Shown: positions 7,967-17,304, counted from the stretch's first letter. The stretch: DNA of 64,000 nucleotides from Cellvibrionaceae bacterium (GCA_028281575.1 JANQJP010000047.1:1-64000); one strand, 5' to 3'. Notes: generated from the letters alone by a model not told the origin. Program-made: numbers and translations.

Positions 7967-9969
7967 TGGCGGTAAGCAACCTCACTCGTCAACAATTAAT
8001 GTGGTTATTTGTCGCTCAGGGTACGGCGATGGTGCCGGTGTATTTTATCTTGCCCTGGTGGCTTGGCATTTATTGGTTGGCCGCAGTTTTCTGGCGCATA
8101 CAAATTTATCGGCGTGCGCTGAATTTCCCCGGTATCGGTTTAAAAGTCGCGGCAATTATTGCCGGATTAGCGGGTTTGGCTCTGAGTTTCCCGGCACTTT
8201 TTTCTGTAGAAAGTTTTGTGAGTTTTTTTATTATTTCGTTTACGTTGAAGCTTATAGAACTCTATGACCGCAAAGACGGTTTGCTTATTGTTAATGTGAG
8301 TTTTGTTGGTATCTCGGCGTGTTTTTTGTTTTTCCAGACTATTTTTATTGCTCTTTACGGTTTAATTGCGCTGATTATTTTATTACAGGCATGGATTGCT
8401 CTTTATCAAAGTAAAGGCGTCAGTTTTTCGCGGCGTCTACGCAAAGCTTCACTCATTTTTATTCAAGCGCTTCCAGTAATGTTATTGCTATTTGTTGCAA
8501 TGCCTCGCCTCGGACAGCTCTGGCATATGCCATCACAAAATCAAACGGGTGTAACGGGGTTTAGTGATCGCATGTCTCCCGGAGGGTTTAGTAACTTGGT
8601 GGAATCCAATAGCGTGGCTTTTCGCGTGACCTTTGAGAGCGGTCCAGTGCCTGCGCCTTCACAGCGCTATTGGCGCGCACTTGTATTGGATGAGTTTGAT
8701 GGCACTTCCTGGTATCGGGCAGGCTCTTGGCGCTCCTGGGTTACGCAGCGTGCAAGTGCGACCCAGCCACACCCATCCTGGAATATGGATTATGTAGACG
8801 CCGGCCCTGTGCAGCAGTATTCAATTTTGCTGGAACCGCATCGTCAGCGCTGGTTATTTAACCTTATGGCTCCAACCCGCGCGCGATCTTCTGGAATAAG
8901 ACTGCAGTTTACGGAGTTTGGTACCCTCAGTGCGATGACTAAAGTGGGTAGCCGCAGCCAATATACAGTTTATGGTTATCCAGAGTACAAATATTCTCCC
9001 GCTGAGCTGGATGGTTTTGAGCGGCGTGCCAGTTTGGCGTTGCCACCAAGAGGTAATATGCGCGCTCGGCAATATGCGACGGAGTTGCAGCAAAAATATT
9101 CAGAACATGCAGAGCCCGTCGAACAAATTATGCGAGAAGTGCTTAAACACTTTAACGAGCAGTTTACCTACACGCTGCAGCCGTCTGCGTTCACTGAAAA
9201 TATTGTCGACGCTTTTTTATTTGACACACAACGCGGTTTTTGTGAGCATTTTTCGAGTAGCTTTGTTTTTTTGATGCGTGCGGCGGGTATTCCTGCACGC
9301 GTTGTCGTCGGTTATCAGGGTGGGGATTTTAATCCGGTCGAGAATTACCTTATTGTGCGCCAACGCGACGCGCATGCCTGGGCAGAAATATGGATGGAAG
9401 GAGAGGGTTGGCTAAGAGTGGACCCGACTGCGGCGGTCGCGCCCTCGCGTATCGAGCGCGGTTTAAATCAGGCGCTTCCGAGTGCCGAAGCCGCATTGGT
9501 AGGTGGCGGCGAGATAGGTGTTTTGAATTGGTTGCAACTTCGTTTGGATGCCTGGAGCTACAATTGGCACCGCTGGGTTTTGAGTTACGATGAAAGCGCA
9601 CAAAATAAATTTTTCGAGCATGTACTTGGTGGCAATGATGTCTGGCGCATAGCACTGTTCTTCGTCATGTCCTCCGCGCTGTTGCTCTGCGTCTATTTCA
9701 TTTACGCATTCTGGCCGTCGGCAAAACGCCGCAGGTATGAACAGAGTCGCGCTTATGCCCGACACCTCAAAATGTTGGCCAGATTCGGTTTTGTTAAGCA
9801 CGCCGGTGAAACGCCGCTTCAGTTTGCATCTCGCGTTGCAGTAACCAGGCCAGACTGGCGTAAGCAACTCGAACGCATCGCTCAAACTTACAATCAGATT
9901 GCCTATCAGCACCCCAATGAATCGCTTCGTGCCCACTTCATCGCGCTGTGTAACTGGCGCCCAGAATAA
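7966..9969 (+). CDS. tgpA: membrane-anchored transglutaminase-like protein TgpA
   Basis: A 667-residue inner-membrane protein: a cluster of hydrophobic helices in the first 190 residues, a large periplasmic transglutaminase-core domain, then a final membrane helix near residue 555 and a cytoplasmic tail. The catalytic triad is visible as C426 (GFCEHF), H470 (DAHAWAE) and D486 (RVDPTAAV). TgpA is described as essential in Pseudomonas aeruginosa and thought to act in the envelope. I use the ATG at 7966, which overlaps the stop of the DUF58 gene by one base; an in-frame GTG at 7936 adds ten residues but is less likely. Confidence 0.92.
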   Translation: MAVSNLTRQQLMWLFVAQGTAMVPVYFILPWWLGIYWLAAVFWRIQIYRRALNFPGIGLKVAAIIAGLAGLALSFPALFSVESFVSFFIISFTLKLIELYDRKDGLLIVNVSFVGISACFLFFQTIFIALYGLIALIILLQAWIALYQSKGVSFSRRLRKASLIFIQALPVMLLLFVAMPRLGQLWHMPSQNQTGVTGFSDRMSPGGFSNLVESNSVAFRVTFESGPVPAPSQRYWRALVLDEFDGTSWYRAGSWRSWVTQRASATQPHPSWNMDYVDAGPVQQYSILLEPHRQRWLFNLMAPTRARSSGIRLQFTEFGTLSAMTKVGSRSQYTVYGYPEYKYSPAELDGFERRASLALPPRGNMRARQYATELQQKYSEHAEPVEQIMREVLKHFNEQFTYTLQPSAFTENIVDAFLFDTQRGFCEHFSSSFVFLMRAAGIPARVVVGYQGGDFNPVENYLIVRQRDAHAWAEIWMEGEGWLRVDPTAAVAPSRIERGLNQALPSAEAALVGGGEIGVLNWLQLRLDAWSYNWHRWVLSYDESAQNKFFEHVLGGNDVWRIALFFVMSSALLLCVYFIYAFWPSAKRRRYEQSRAYARHLKMLARFGFVKHAGETPLQFASRVAVTRPDWRKQLERIAQTYNQIAYQHPNESLRAHFIALCNWRPE

Positions 9970-10052
9970 CTTTTAGTTTCGCTATTACTTGTGCTAGTGT
10001 GCACGGTTAATGTGCCTTCTCTGCCCTATCGTGGACGCGGTTTTATCAACCA

Positions 10053-10076
10053 ATTGAAAAATAAGGGATTTTCAAT
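10053..10076. other. inverted repeat upstream of the ammonium transporter gene
   Basis: Perfect eight-base arms attgaaaa and ttttcaat surround an eight-base loop, about 66 bases before the transporter start. Adding the flanking cca/tgg with one bulged base lengthens the stem. There is no T-run, so it is not a standard terminator; it could be an operator or an mRNA leader hairpin. Confidence 0.45.
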
Positions 10077-10141
10077 GGTGCGTCAGCATGGCGGTGCGGT
10101 GCAGAAATAATCTAACAATAATGAATATATAGGAGTGAACA

Positions 10142-11446
10142 ATGTCTTGGCTTTCTCGCTCGACAATTTTTTCCCTGCTGGCCTTATTATGCGTCCCGAG
10201 CGTGAGTGTGGCCGACCAGCTTGATTCTGGTAATACGGCATGGATACTTACTGCCACGGCGCTCGTACTGTTTATGACCTTGCCGGGCCTGTCATTGTTC
10301 TATGCAGGTCTGGTACGTTCAAAAAATGTACTTTCTGTACTAATGCAGTGCTTCGCTATCGCTTGTGTAGCTTCGCTTGTCTGGCTATTTGTTGGTTATA
10401 GCCTGGCGTTTGGCGAAGGCAGTCCTTACATAGGTAATTTAAGTAACGCGTTCTTCTCGGGTATCGGTAAGGGCACGTTAAATGGAGATATTCCCGAATC
10501 GTTGTTTGGAATATTTCAAATGACCTTCGCTATTATTACCCCAGCCCTTATTGTGGGTGCGTTTGCAGAGCGTATGAAATTCTCTTCTGTTTTAATTTAT
10601 TCGATCCTTTGGTTGCTTATTGTTTATATACCAATATGCCATTGGGTTTGGGGGCCTGGTGGCTGGCTTGGCAGCATGGGTTTGCTCGATTTTGCCGGCG
10701 GAACCGTTGTCCATATCACGGCAGGTGTTGCCGCGCTGGTAACGGCATTGATGATTGGTAACCGGGACGGCTTTCCCACGACGCCGATGCCGCCGCACAA
10801 TATGACGATGGTAGTAACAGGCGCAGGCATGCTCTGGGTTGGATGGTTCGGCTTTAACGCGGGAAGCGCGTTAGCGGCTGGCGGTGACGCAGCGATGGCC
10901 ATGCTCGTGACGCACATTTCAGCTGCTGCAGGTTCCCTCGCCTGGATGATGATGGAGTGGCGCAAATTTGGCAAACCCAGTGTGCTCGGTATTGTGACGG
11001 GGATGGTTGCAGGTTTGGGCACCATTACCCCTGCATCGGGTTTTGTTGGGCCAATGGGCGCAGTGGTGATTGGTTTGCTGGCTGGGGTAATTTGTTTTAC
11101 CGCCACTCAAATTATCAAACGCAAACTGGTCATTGATGATTCGCTAGATGTCTTTCCCGTCCACGGCGTGGGTGGCATGTTGGGCACTTTACTCGCTGGC
11201 GTATTCGCTTCAACGAGTTTGGGTGTTTTTTCAGGTTTTGGTTTTGCCGATGGCATTGCGAGCATGGCTGGCCAGGTAAAGGTTCAGGTGATTGGCATTG
11301 TTGCCACGACGGTTTACACGGCGATAGCGACATTTATTATTGTCAAAGTCACCAGCTTGATTACCAATGGTATTCGCGTGACCAAGGACGAGGAGACTCA
11401 AGGTTTGGATTTGGTCTTGCATGAAGAGTCTGGTTATAAGATCTAA
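10142..11446 (+). CDS. amtB: ammonium transporter, Amt family
   Basis: A 434-residue polytopic membrane protein conducting ammonia/ammonium across the inner membrane. It has a cleavable signal peptide (about residues 1-24, ending VSVADQ), eleven expected helices, and the paired pore histidines in VVHITAG and FPVHGVGG. A good ribosome site (aggag, 10131-10135) precedes the ATG. The PII gene glnK, which normally precedes amtB in Pseudomonas, is not here; the upstream neighbour is tgpA. A strong terminator follows at 11493-11520, so it is probably a single-gene unit. Confidence 0.95.
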   Translation: MSWLSRSTIFSLLALLCVPSVSVADQLDSGNTAWILTATALVLFMTLPGLSLFYAGLVRSKNVLSVLMQCFAIACVASLVWLFVGYSLAFGEGSPYIGNLSNAFFSGIGKGTLNGDIPESLFGIFQMTFAIITPALIVGAFAERMKFSSVLIYSILWLLIVYIPICHWVWGPGGWLGSMGLLDFAGGTVVHITAGVAALVTALMIGNRDGFPTTPMPPHNMTMVVTGAGMLWVGWFGFNAGSALAAGGDAAMAMLVTHISAAAGSLAWMMMEWRKFGKPSVLGIVTGMVAGLGTITPASGFVGPMGAVVIGLLAGVICFTATQIIKRKLVIDDSLDVFPVHGVGGMLGTLLAGVFASTSLGVFSGFGFADGIASMAGQVKVQVIGIVATTVYTAIATFIIVKVTSLITNGIRVTKDEETQGLDLVLHEESGYKI

Positions 11447-11492
11447 ATATGCAGAAGTTTGATTAATTTGCCTTTAGATATCCTGTGAGTTT

Positions 11493-11520
11493 AAAAAACC
11501 GTCTTTATGGCGGTTTTTTT
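11493..11520 (+). terminator. rho-independent terminator after amtB
   Basis: An A-run plus accgtc pairs with ggcggt plus a T-run around the loop tttat, giving a stem of about 11 pairs ending in seven T. It lies 47 bases after the amtB stop. Confidence 0.85.
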
Positions 11521-11753
11521 ATGCCCGCTTTTTATCAATCTGTATAAAATGCGTGGCTTTATAGTTAAGGTCGTGCAAGGATGCATTTATACGTGTCGCG
11601 TAGCTTAACGATTAATTTTGTCTAGGTAAATTTAGCACTGTCAAAATGCCCGAGTATTTGAGCAAGCTTTTAGATACACTATCGTCAGTACTCGCGCCGT
11701 TGCTACGACGCATCACTGCAAGGATATCAACAAATAACAATCGGAGTATGCTC

Positions 11754-12746
11754 ATGCTTTTCGCAACAAACCGCAGCCCCGCGGAATCCGTTATTACGAC
11801 GCTTAATCGCGCAATCAGTTTTGACTTAAACAATACTTCTGCCAATGCAGATATGTACTTTTGCGAACGGAAATCCAAGGGTAACTATGTCGAAATAGGC
11901 AGTCAGGCGTTTTTTAAAAGGCTTAAAGAGGAAGAGCCCTTAAGCAAGCAGCTACTATTTTATATTCACGGTTTTAACAATACCAGCGAACAAGAAGTTT
12001 TTCCTAACGCGCTGAAGTTACAAGCGCTTATGGACCAAGTGGGTGGTAAAGATTTTGTTAAGGTGGTCCCCTTACTGTGGCCTACAGATGATGATAATGC
12101 CTTCGCAATAATGAAGGACTACTGGGACGATCAAAAAGCGGCGGATAAAAGTGGTACGGCTTTTGGCCGAATGTTGGGAAAATTTGATGGTTGGCGCGGA
12201 GCCGTTGAGCAGCAGGAGGCGCCCTGTACTCGCCGAATTAATATTTTGGCGCATTCCATGGGCAATCGCGTACTCAGCAATGCTTTAAGTGACTGGGTCA
12301 ATTATGACAACCATGGAGAAGTACCACTTTTATTTAGAAATATATTTATGGTTGCGCCCGATTTGGAAAATGAAGCCTTGGAGAACGGTGGTGCTGGCCA
12401 ATATATTCCCTATGCATGTCGCAACGCCGTCGTATATTACGCATCGGATGACCTTGCTATGCCGGCGAGCAAAGTGCTTAATTTAAAACACCGGCGCGCC
12501 TCACGCAGATTGGGTATGACGGGGCCAGAGAATTTATCCAAGTTGCCCAATAACGTGTATGAAGTGGACTGCGACGATTTTAACAATAGCTTTGATCCGC
12601 CACAGGGCCACACTTATTTTCTAGATGCGCCGGATAAGACCGTAAGCCCGATAATCCATCATATGGTCGATGCGATTAAAAATGGTCGGGTTTCACCCAA
12701 AGATCAGCGTCAGGAACTCGAAAAGCCGGAAATGAAATCAAAATAA
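11754..12746 (+). CDS. alpha/beta hydrolase, DUF900 family
   Basis: A cytoplasmic-looking serine hydrolase. The nucleophile elbow is AHSMGN, with the strand and oxyanion region YIHGFNN about 100 residues earlier; these two features define the DUF900 branch of alpha/beta hydrolases. A late His (GHTYFLD) could complete the triad. The frame is open to an ATG at 11646, which would add 36 residues with an amphipathic helix, but ggag at 11743-11746 is well spaced for the ATG at 11754, so I prefer that start. The gene is convergent with the downstream pseudouridine synthase gene. Substrate is unknown. Confidence 0.82.
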   Translation: MLFATNRSPAESVITTLNRAISFDLNNTSANADMYFCERKSKGNYVEIGSQAFFKRLKEEEPLSKQLLFYIHGFNNTSEQEVFPNALKLQALMDQVGGKDFVKVVPLLWPTDDDNAFAIMKDYWDDQKAADKSGTAFGRMLGKFDGWRGAVEQQEAPCTRRINILAHSMGNRVLSNALSDWVNYDNHGEVPLLFRNIFMVAPDLENEALENGGAGQYIPYACRNAVVYYASDDLAMPASKVLNLKHRRASRRLGMTGPENLSKLPNNVYEVDCDDFNNSFDPPQGHTYFLDAPDKTVSPIIHHMVDAIKNGRVSPKDQRQELEKPEMKSK

Positions 12747-12803
12747 GCCCGCTAGGTATGCGACAGATTGCCGGTGCGTTTTTGCTCAAAAGTACAGGCG
12801 CGC

Positions 12804-13496
12804 CTACTTACTTTTTTTCTTTTTATCTGTTTTGTTTTTTGACGGCTTACGACTGTGCTTTTTCGAACGCTTAATGCTTGGTAGGGTTTCTCCCTCCACA
12901 GTATCCTTGGGCACGTTTACTTTTTCGACTGAATAATCACCCGGTTCAAGCATTGCACCCATTTGCCCAGTATTTTTTTGGGCGTTCAATAGGTTCCAGC
13001 GGCCTATGGCAAAGCGAATTAATCTGAGGGTGGGGAAGCCGACAGCTGCGGTCATGCGCCTCACTTGACGATTGCGGCCCTCGGTTAAACTAATAGATAT
13101 CCAGCTGGTCTTCTGTTTCTTTCTAAAACGAATTGGCTTTGGTCGCGCCCAAACCTTGGGTTCTTCTATCCGCTCGACCTCTGCCGGTTTTGTCGGTCCA
13201 TCGTTTAAGACTACGCCGTCACACAGCGCTTTAATTGCCTCATCGGTAATCGCGCCCTCCAATTGTGCCCAATAGACTTTTGGTTGTTTTTTATCTGGGT
13301 GTGCGATTTCATGCTGTAACTTGCCGTTATTCGTAAGTACCACCAAGCCTTCCGAATCCCGGTCGAGTCTGCCCGCGGGATACACGTCGCGCAACTCTGG
13401 CGATTTAATGTAATCGGCCAGTGTCGCACGCCCCTGATCATCCGTAAACTGACACAGTACGTCATAAGGCTTGTTTATTAAAACAACTTTTGCCAT
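12804..13496 (-). CDS. rluE: 23S rRNA pseudouridine synthase, RluE-like
   Basis: A 230-residue member of the RsuA/RluB/E/F family with the catalytic Asp D45 in [10 protein letters not shown] and the family motif [10 protein letters not shown]. It begins directly with the catalytic domain ([14 protein letters not shown]) and has no S4 RNA-binding domain, which points to RluE (pseudouridine 2457 in E. coli 23S rRNA) rather than RluB, RluF or RsuA. The last 30 residues are an unusual Lys/Ser/Arg-rich tail, probably for RNA contact. It is a single gene read leftwards. Confidence 0.88.
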   Translation of the reverse strand: MAKVVLINKPYDVLCQFTDDQGRATLADYIKSPELRDVYPAGRLDRDSEGLVVLTNNGKLQHEIAHPDKKQPKVYWAQLEGAITDEAIKALCDGVVLNDGPTKPAEVERIEEPKVWARPKPIRFRKKQKTSWISISLTEGRNRQVRRMTAAVGFPTLRLIRFAIGRWNLLNAQKNTGQMGAMLEPGDYSVEKVNVPKDTVEGETLPSIKRSKKHSRKPSKNKTDKKKKSK

Positions 13497-13691
13497 GGAT
13501 AGTGGACTCGATTAAAACCTAGCGAGAATAAGATGAATTAGACGAAATCGCAAGGTTCGATAACTCCTTTATCAAGCACGAATACATAAGAAGTGTGGTG
13601 TAACTTAGGTGTGATTCGTCTTTGAATTGTGATGTTATCTGCCATTTTTCTAGTAAAGATAATAAGGTGGCGCAATAAAAAACAGAGTGGA

Positions 13692-13719
13692 TTGACGACA
13701 AGTGGGCGTTGAGTATTAT
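13692..13719 (+). promoter_or_regulatory. candidate sigma-70 promoter for the HsdR-N-like gene
   Basis: TTGACG (13692-13697), a 16-base spacer and TATTAT (13714-13719) would give a transcript with a leader of about 95 bases. This is the only clear signal in the 325-base gap 13497-13821, apart from a small hairpin (tagctt-agcg-aagcta, 13767-13782) in that leader and the strong ribosome site ggagg just before the ATG at 13822. Confidence 0.5.
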
Positions 13720-13821
13720 GAGAGCTTGTAGTTTTCTGTTTTAAAAGAAATATTTCTATTTGGGAGTAGCTTAGCGAAGCTATGACAGTACCCAGCCAAA
13801 CGAATAAATGGAGGAATTCAT

Positions 13822-14640
13822 ATGGCAAATGTACCGGCAGTTGTGTCGAAAAGATTAATTACGGCTGTTCCTAAGTTTAAGAAAATACTTGCTCAAGCTA
13901 AAGAGCGTGATGTCAACGAATCGGATACCGTAACTATCGTTACAGATATGTTAGAAGAAATTTTTGGTTTTGATAAATACTCCGAAATAACCAGAGAATA
14001 CGCAATTCAGGGAACTTATTGTGATTTGGCCATCAAATCGGGTAAGCGTGTTGAGTATCTTATTGAGGTAAAAGCGATCGGCATTGAGCTTAAGGAAAAC
14101 CATTTGAAGCAAGCGGTTAATTATGCTTCAAGAGAGGGAATAAAGTGGGTTGTACTTACTAACGGGATAACATGGGAGATCCATCGAGTTAGCTTAGATG
14201 GAAAAGTTGATAATGAAAAGTTAGTTACTATTAATTTTGAAGATATTAATCCTAGAAAAGATGATCAGCAAGATATACTTTTTTTATTGTGTAAAAGAGG
14301 TATTCAGAAAGACTTAATTGATGATTTTTATCAGTATCGTCAGTCTGTCAATAAGTACATTGTTGGGGCGGTTGTATTATCTGAGCCGGTAGTGTCGACT
14401 ATTCGTCGTGAGTTACGGAAACTCAAGCCAGGTTTAAAAGTTGAAGTGGCGGAGATTAAGCTGTTGCTTGAACATGAAGTTGTTAAACGAGAATTGCTCG
14501 AGACTGAAGCGGGGAAGGAAGCTAATAAGCAAGTGGCAAAACTTCTTAGGCAGCAAGCAAAAGCTAAACTAAAAGATATTGAAAAAAAGAAGTTAAGCGA
14601 AGAGTCTGGTAGCTCAGAAGATGTGAATGCGGACCAATGA
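13822..14640 (+). CDS. stand-alone type I restriction HsdR N-terminal-like nuclease domain protein
   Basis: A 272-residue protein whose first 160 residues read as a PD-(D/E)xK nuclease fold of the HsdR N-terminal family: D68 (TYCDLAI), then E82 and K84 in the LIEVKAI strand. It lacks the helicase motor and there are no hsdM or hsdS genes nearby, so it is not a restriction system by itself. The C-terminal 60 residues are charged and coiled-coil-like (KEANKQVAKLLRQQAKAK). The ribosome site is excellent (ggagg, 8 bases before the ATG). The gene is strikingly AT-rich against its neighbours: bases 14221-14280 contain only 14 G or C. This suggests horizontal acquisition. Nuclease activity is an inference. 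Confidence 0.8.
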   Translation: MANVPAVVSKRLITAVPKFKKILAQAKERDVNESDTVTIVTDMLEEIFGFDKYSEITREYAIQGTYCDLAIKSGKRVEYLIEVKAIGIELKENHLKQAVNYASREGIKWVVLTNGITWEIHRVSLDGKVDNEKLVTINFEDINPRKDDQQDILFLLCKRGIQKDLIDDFYQYRQSVNKYIVGAVVLSEPVVSTIRRELRKLKPGLKVEVAEIKLLLEHEVVKRELLETEAGKEANKQVAKLLRQQAKAKLKDIEKKKLSEESGSSEDVNADQ

Positions 14641-14746
14641 TTAAAATGTATCTAGTCTCTCATTTAGCTAAACAGGTAGATATTTGGGTAATGGTTGCTT
14701 AAACTGAGTTTTAGTATTCATCATATCTTTGTTACAGGAAGATAAT

Positions 14747-14992
14747 ATGGAATATGTCCGGGGCTTGGTAATTTTTACACTTGACTACATATGTGAAAGA
14801 AGATGTTTATACGTTGGAGCTAGCCTGGAAAAACCCAGCAAAACTACCCACAAACGAGGAAGTTTGAAAAGTTGTACAGCTTCGAAAGTGAAAGTCTTGA
14901 GTAATACTATATATAGTAATCTAAAGATCGCGGTAGATTTAGATTGGATGGCAAATACTATTGAGCAAAAAGTTAATAATAACCTTTACTAA
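14747..14992 (+). CDS. small hypothetical protein in AT-rich patch
   Basis: An 81-residue frame with a reasonable ribosome site (aggaa, spacing 6) before the ATG at 14747. The product starts hydrophobic (VRGLVIFTLDYI), has three cysteines and a basic middle, and resembles no family I recognise. It ends 6 bases before the next start, which suggests a shared transcript. It could be a decayed gene fragment. Confidence 0.4.
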   Translation: MEYVRGLVIFTLDYICERRCLYVGASLEKPSKTTHKRGSLKSCTASKVKVLSNTIYSNLKIAVDLDWMANTIEQKVNNNLY

Positions 14993-14998
14993 AAAATT

Positions 14999-15523
14999 AT
15001 GGATTTTAGTTCGCTATTTAGTTTTATCCCCGAGCAATATCACCCACTAGTCGCCGTTATCATACTGGCAATTTTTTATGGTTTCCCTAAGTTTCAGGAG
15101 TTAAGGGGAAGCAAGCGATACTTCGATGCAAAAATGAAGGTATTGGAGTATAAGAAATTACTTTATGAAGTAGAAAGCATAAGAAAAGATGCGGATTTGG
15201 GTGAGCTTTCAGATGCCGGGCTTCAAGAGCTTGAAAGTGAAGCCGTCAGGCTCAAACCTGCCGATGACGCATTGCCGGTAAAAATTCGCTTTGTTTTTGG
15301 TGTTGTTGGTGCGCTTGTGCTTTTTACACTTTATAGCGTGTTTTATTTTAGTATCACTCCGGCCGATGAATTCGTTTATTACATCGTTGGGGTAATGCTT
15401 TTTGCTGTTATATCTGGTGGAACAACTGTTCTATATCGTGCGAATAAAAGGTACAAGTCCGCGCTGTTTGGTGGCGTTGCGGGCATGTTGATGTCTATGG
15501 TTGTAGGAATGTTTGTGTCTTGA
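14999..15523 (+). CDS. hypothetical membrane protein
   Basis: A 174-residue protein with one N-terminal hydrophobic segment (about residues 16-30), a charged helical stretch (about 45-90, [20 protein letters not shown]), then three hydrophobic segments (about 97-118, 126-143 and 154-173). I do not recognise the family. The layout resembles small membrane-anchored proteins whose coiled cytoplasmic part contacts a partner. It overlaps by a few bases the open frame of the following hydrolase gene and follows the small ORF by 6 bases, so the three may be cotranscribed. No strong ribosome site is visible. Confidence 0.6.
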   Translation: MDFSSLFSFIPEQYHPLVAVIILAIFYGFPKFQELRGSKRYFDAKMKVLEYKKLLYEVESIRKDADLGELSDAGLQELESEAVRLKPADDALPVKIRFVFGVVGALVLFTLYSVFYFSITPADEFVYYIVGVMLFAVISGGTTVLYRANKRYKSALFGGVAGMLMSMVVGMFVS

Positions 15524-15545
15524 TTTTATAGGTAGCGTTGTTTCA

Positions 15546-16265
15546 ATGAAATTTATTTTTTTTTCAATGCTGATGTGTGTGTCAATCAGTGCTCACGCAT
15601 CCTGTGTGATTCTCCTTCACGGTTTAGCACGTTCGGATCATTCGATGAAAAAACTCGAGCGCCGCTTAGCCGAAGAAGAGTTTACGCCAATAAATTTAGG
15701 CTATGCATCAAGAAAAGGGCCTATTGAAGTTTTGGCTGAAAGAGCCATTACGCCCGCCTTACTCAAGTGTCCCAAAGACGGCGAAGTTCATTTCGTCACG
15801 CATTCTCTCGGCGGTATTCTTGTCCGACACTATTTGAGTGAATATAAAGTTGAAAATTTGGGCCGGGTAGTGATGCTTGGGCCCCCGAACAAGGGCAGCG
15901 AAGTTGTAGACAAACTCGGAAAATTTCCAGGCTTCCATTTTATTAATGGTGACGCAGGGCTTCAACTAGGCACTGGTGAAGCAAGCGTTCCAAATAGTCT
16001 CGGTCATGCGAAATTTGATCTGGGTATTATAGCGGGCACGAAAAGCATAAATAAAATTTTATCTATGCTGATTCCGGGCCCGGATGACGGTAAGGTCTCA
16101 ATCGAACGCACCAAGTTAGACGGTATGAGTGACCATATCGAAATGCCCGTATCACACCCTTTTCTGATGAAGAATACAAAAGTCATCGATCAAGTGATTA
16201 GTTATTTGGAAACTGGAAGCTTTGATAGAGAGGAGGCGGATACCAGGGGGCAAGCTTCCTCTTAA
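15546..16265 (+). CDS. secreted lipase-like alpha/beta hydrolase
   Basis: A 239-residue protein with a signal peptide (residues 1-16, cleavage after SAHA), then [10 protein letters not shown] (oxyanion loop region) and the nucleophile elbow VTHSLGG, as in small triacylglycerol-lipase-like proteins. The predicted acid and His residues lie in the DGKVSIERT and VSHPF segments. The frame is open to a TTG at 15513, but the ATG at 15546 places the signal peptide correctly. Likely periplasmic esterase or lipase; substrate unknown. It follows the membrane protein gene by 22 bases. Confidence 0.8.
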   Translation: MKFIFFSMLMCVSISAHASCVILLHGLARSDHSMKKLERRLAEEEFTPINLGYASRKGPIEVLAERAITPALLKCPKDGEVHFVTHSLGGILVRHYLSEYKVENLGRVVMLGPPNKGSEVVDKLGKFPGFHFINGDAGLQLGTGEASVPNSLGHAKFDLGIIAGTKSINKILSMLIPGPDDGKVSIERTKLDGMSDHIEMPVSHPFLMKNTKVIDQVISYLETGSFDREEADTRGQASS

Positions 16266-16345
16266 AATCGCATATCACGGATATAGGCAGTTATACCTTT
16301 GAGCACGAAAACTCAGAATCAATTAAAAAGCGGATCTGATAAAAC

Positions 16346-16807
16346 ATGAATGGAGTTGTTGAGCAAATTTTAATTGCCGAGTCTGCGGGACAGCCGCTGA
16401 TTTCGGTTGCTGAGGCAGAACTGGTTCCGGGCAAGGGTATTGAAGGGGATCGGTATTTCAGCGCCAACGGAACTTTTTCAAAATCACTGTTAAGCAAAGG
16501 TGATTTTGAAGTTACGCTTATTGAACAGGAAGAAATTCGAGCGTTTAATGTGACAACGGGGTTGAATTATGACAACGCGATGTTTCGCAGAAATATTGTG
16601 ACTTCCGGTATTAGGTTAAATGCACTTGTCGGCAGAGAATTTGCGCTCGGCGCATGTCGATTAAAGGCCATACGGTTATGCGAACCCTGCGCGTATTTGT
16701 CTGATTTACTCAGTGATCAGGTCATGCAGCGTATGCAACACAAGGCGGGTTTGCGCGCGATTATTCGTTCTGGCGGAGCTGTATTTGTCGGTGATAAAGT
16801 GAGCTAG
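16346..16807 (+). CDS. MOSC domain protein
   Basis: A 153-residue stand-alone MOSC (molybdenum cofactor sulfurase C-terminal) domain. The family pattern is visible in KGIEGDRYF, in the VTLIEQEEI strand, in FRRNIVTSGI and in the LCEPC segment, which carries the conserved cysteine. MOSC proteins bind molybdenum cofactor or transfer sulfur, and some act in detoxifying N-hydroxylated bases. No molybdenum genes are nearby, so the role here is open. The next gene follows after about 23 bases. Confidence 0.85.
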   Translation: MNGVVEQILIAESAGQPLISVAEAELVPGKGIEGDRYFSANGTFSKSLLSKGDFEVTLIEQEEIRAFNVTTGLNYDNAMFRRNIVTSGIRLNALVGREFALGACRLKAIRLCEPCAYLSDLLSDQVMQRMQHKAGLRAIIRSGGAVFVGDKVS

Positions 16808-16830
16808 AGCCGTTTTTTTTGGTTGCACAT

Positions 16831-17304
16831 ATGCTTATCGATTACAAAGTTAACGCATCTATCTCGACTAGGGAATTTGTTGCCCTGCTACACACCTCTC
16901 AGCTGGCGGAGCGGCGACCCGTCGATGATTCCACATGCATCGACGGTATGTTGCAGAACAGTAATTTGGTGATAAGCGCCTGGGATAAAAACATCCTTGT
17001 TGGCGTCGCCCGCGCCATCACAGATTTTCATTATGCGTGTTATCTTTCAGATCTTGCTGTTGCCAAAGAATGGCGAAAGCGCGGGTTGGGTGGCAGTTAC
17101 AAAAAGCTTACGCAAGAACAGCTCGGTCCTCGCTGCAAGTTAATTCTTACCGCCGCGTCCGACTATTACCCCTGCCTGGGTTACGAAAAAAATGACCGGT
17201 GTTGGGTTTTACAAAAAGATATCAAATACTTGTCTAGCACCGAACGTTGCCCCCTTAATGATTTGCGTTGGCGCCAAGATTTCCCAAACCGAAGAGCTGT
17301 TTAG
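16831..17304 (+). CDS. GNAT-family acetyltransferase
   Basis: A 157-residue protein with the GNAT core: strand 4 (CYLSDLAVAKEWRKRGLG), where the acetyl-CoA pyrophosphate loop is RKRGLG, then a LILTAASDYYPCLGYEK segment typical of the last strands. Its substrate cannot be predicted. The frame can start at a TTG (16819); I prefer the ATG at 16831. The 3' end overlaps the convergent sterol desaturase gene by 50 bases, so the final residues (DLRWRQDFPNRRAV) may be recent extension. Confidence 0.78.
   Translation: MLIDYKVNASISTREFVALLHTSQLAERRPVDDSTCIDGMLQNSNLVISAWDKNILVGVARAITDFHYACYLSDLAVAKEWRKRGLGGSYKKLTQEQLGPRCKLILTAASDYYPCLGYEKNDRCWVLQKDIKYLSSTERCPLNDLRWRQDFPNRRAV

Noticed and set aside
10085-10106. 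sigma-54-like tggcggtgcggtgca upstream of amtB
   Set aside because: The GG and GC elements are 11 bases apart instead of the required 12, and the surrounding bases fit poorly.
10624-11106. 160-residue frame antisense to amtB
   Set aside because: Opposite a conserved membrane protein; Pro/Thr/Ala-rich composition is typical of antisense readings of hydrophobic genes.
13822-14640. type I restriction-modification locus
   Set aside because: Only the HsdR N-terminal-like domain is present; no motor domain, methylase or specificity gene lies nearby.
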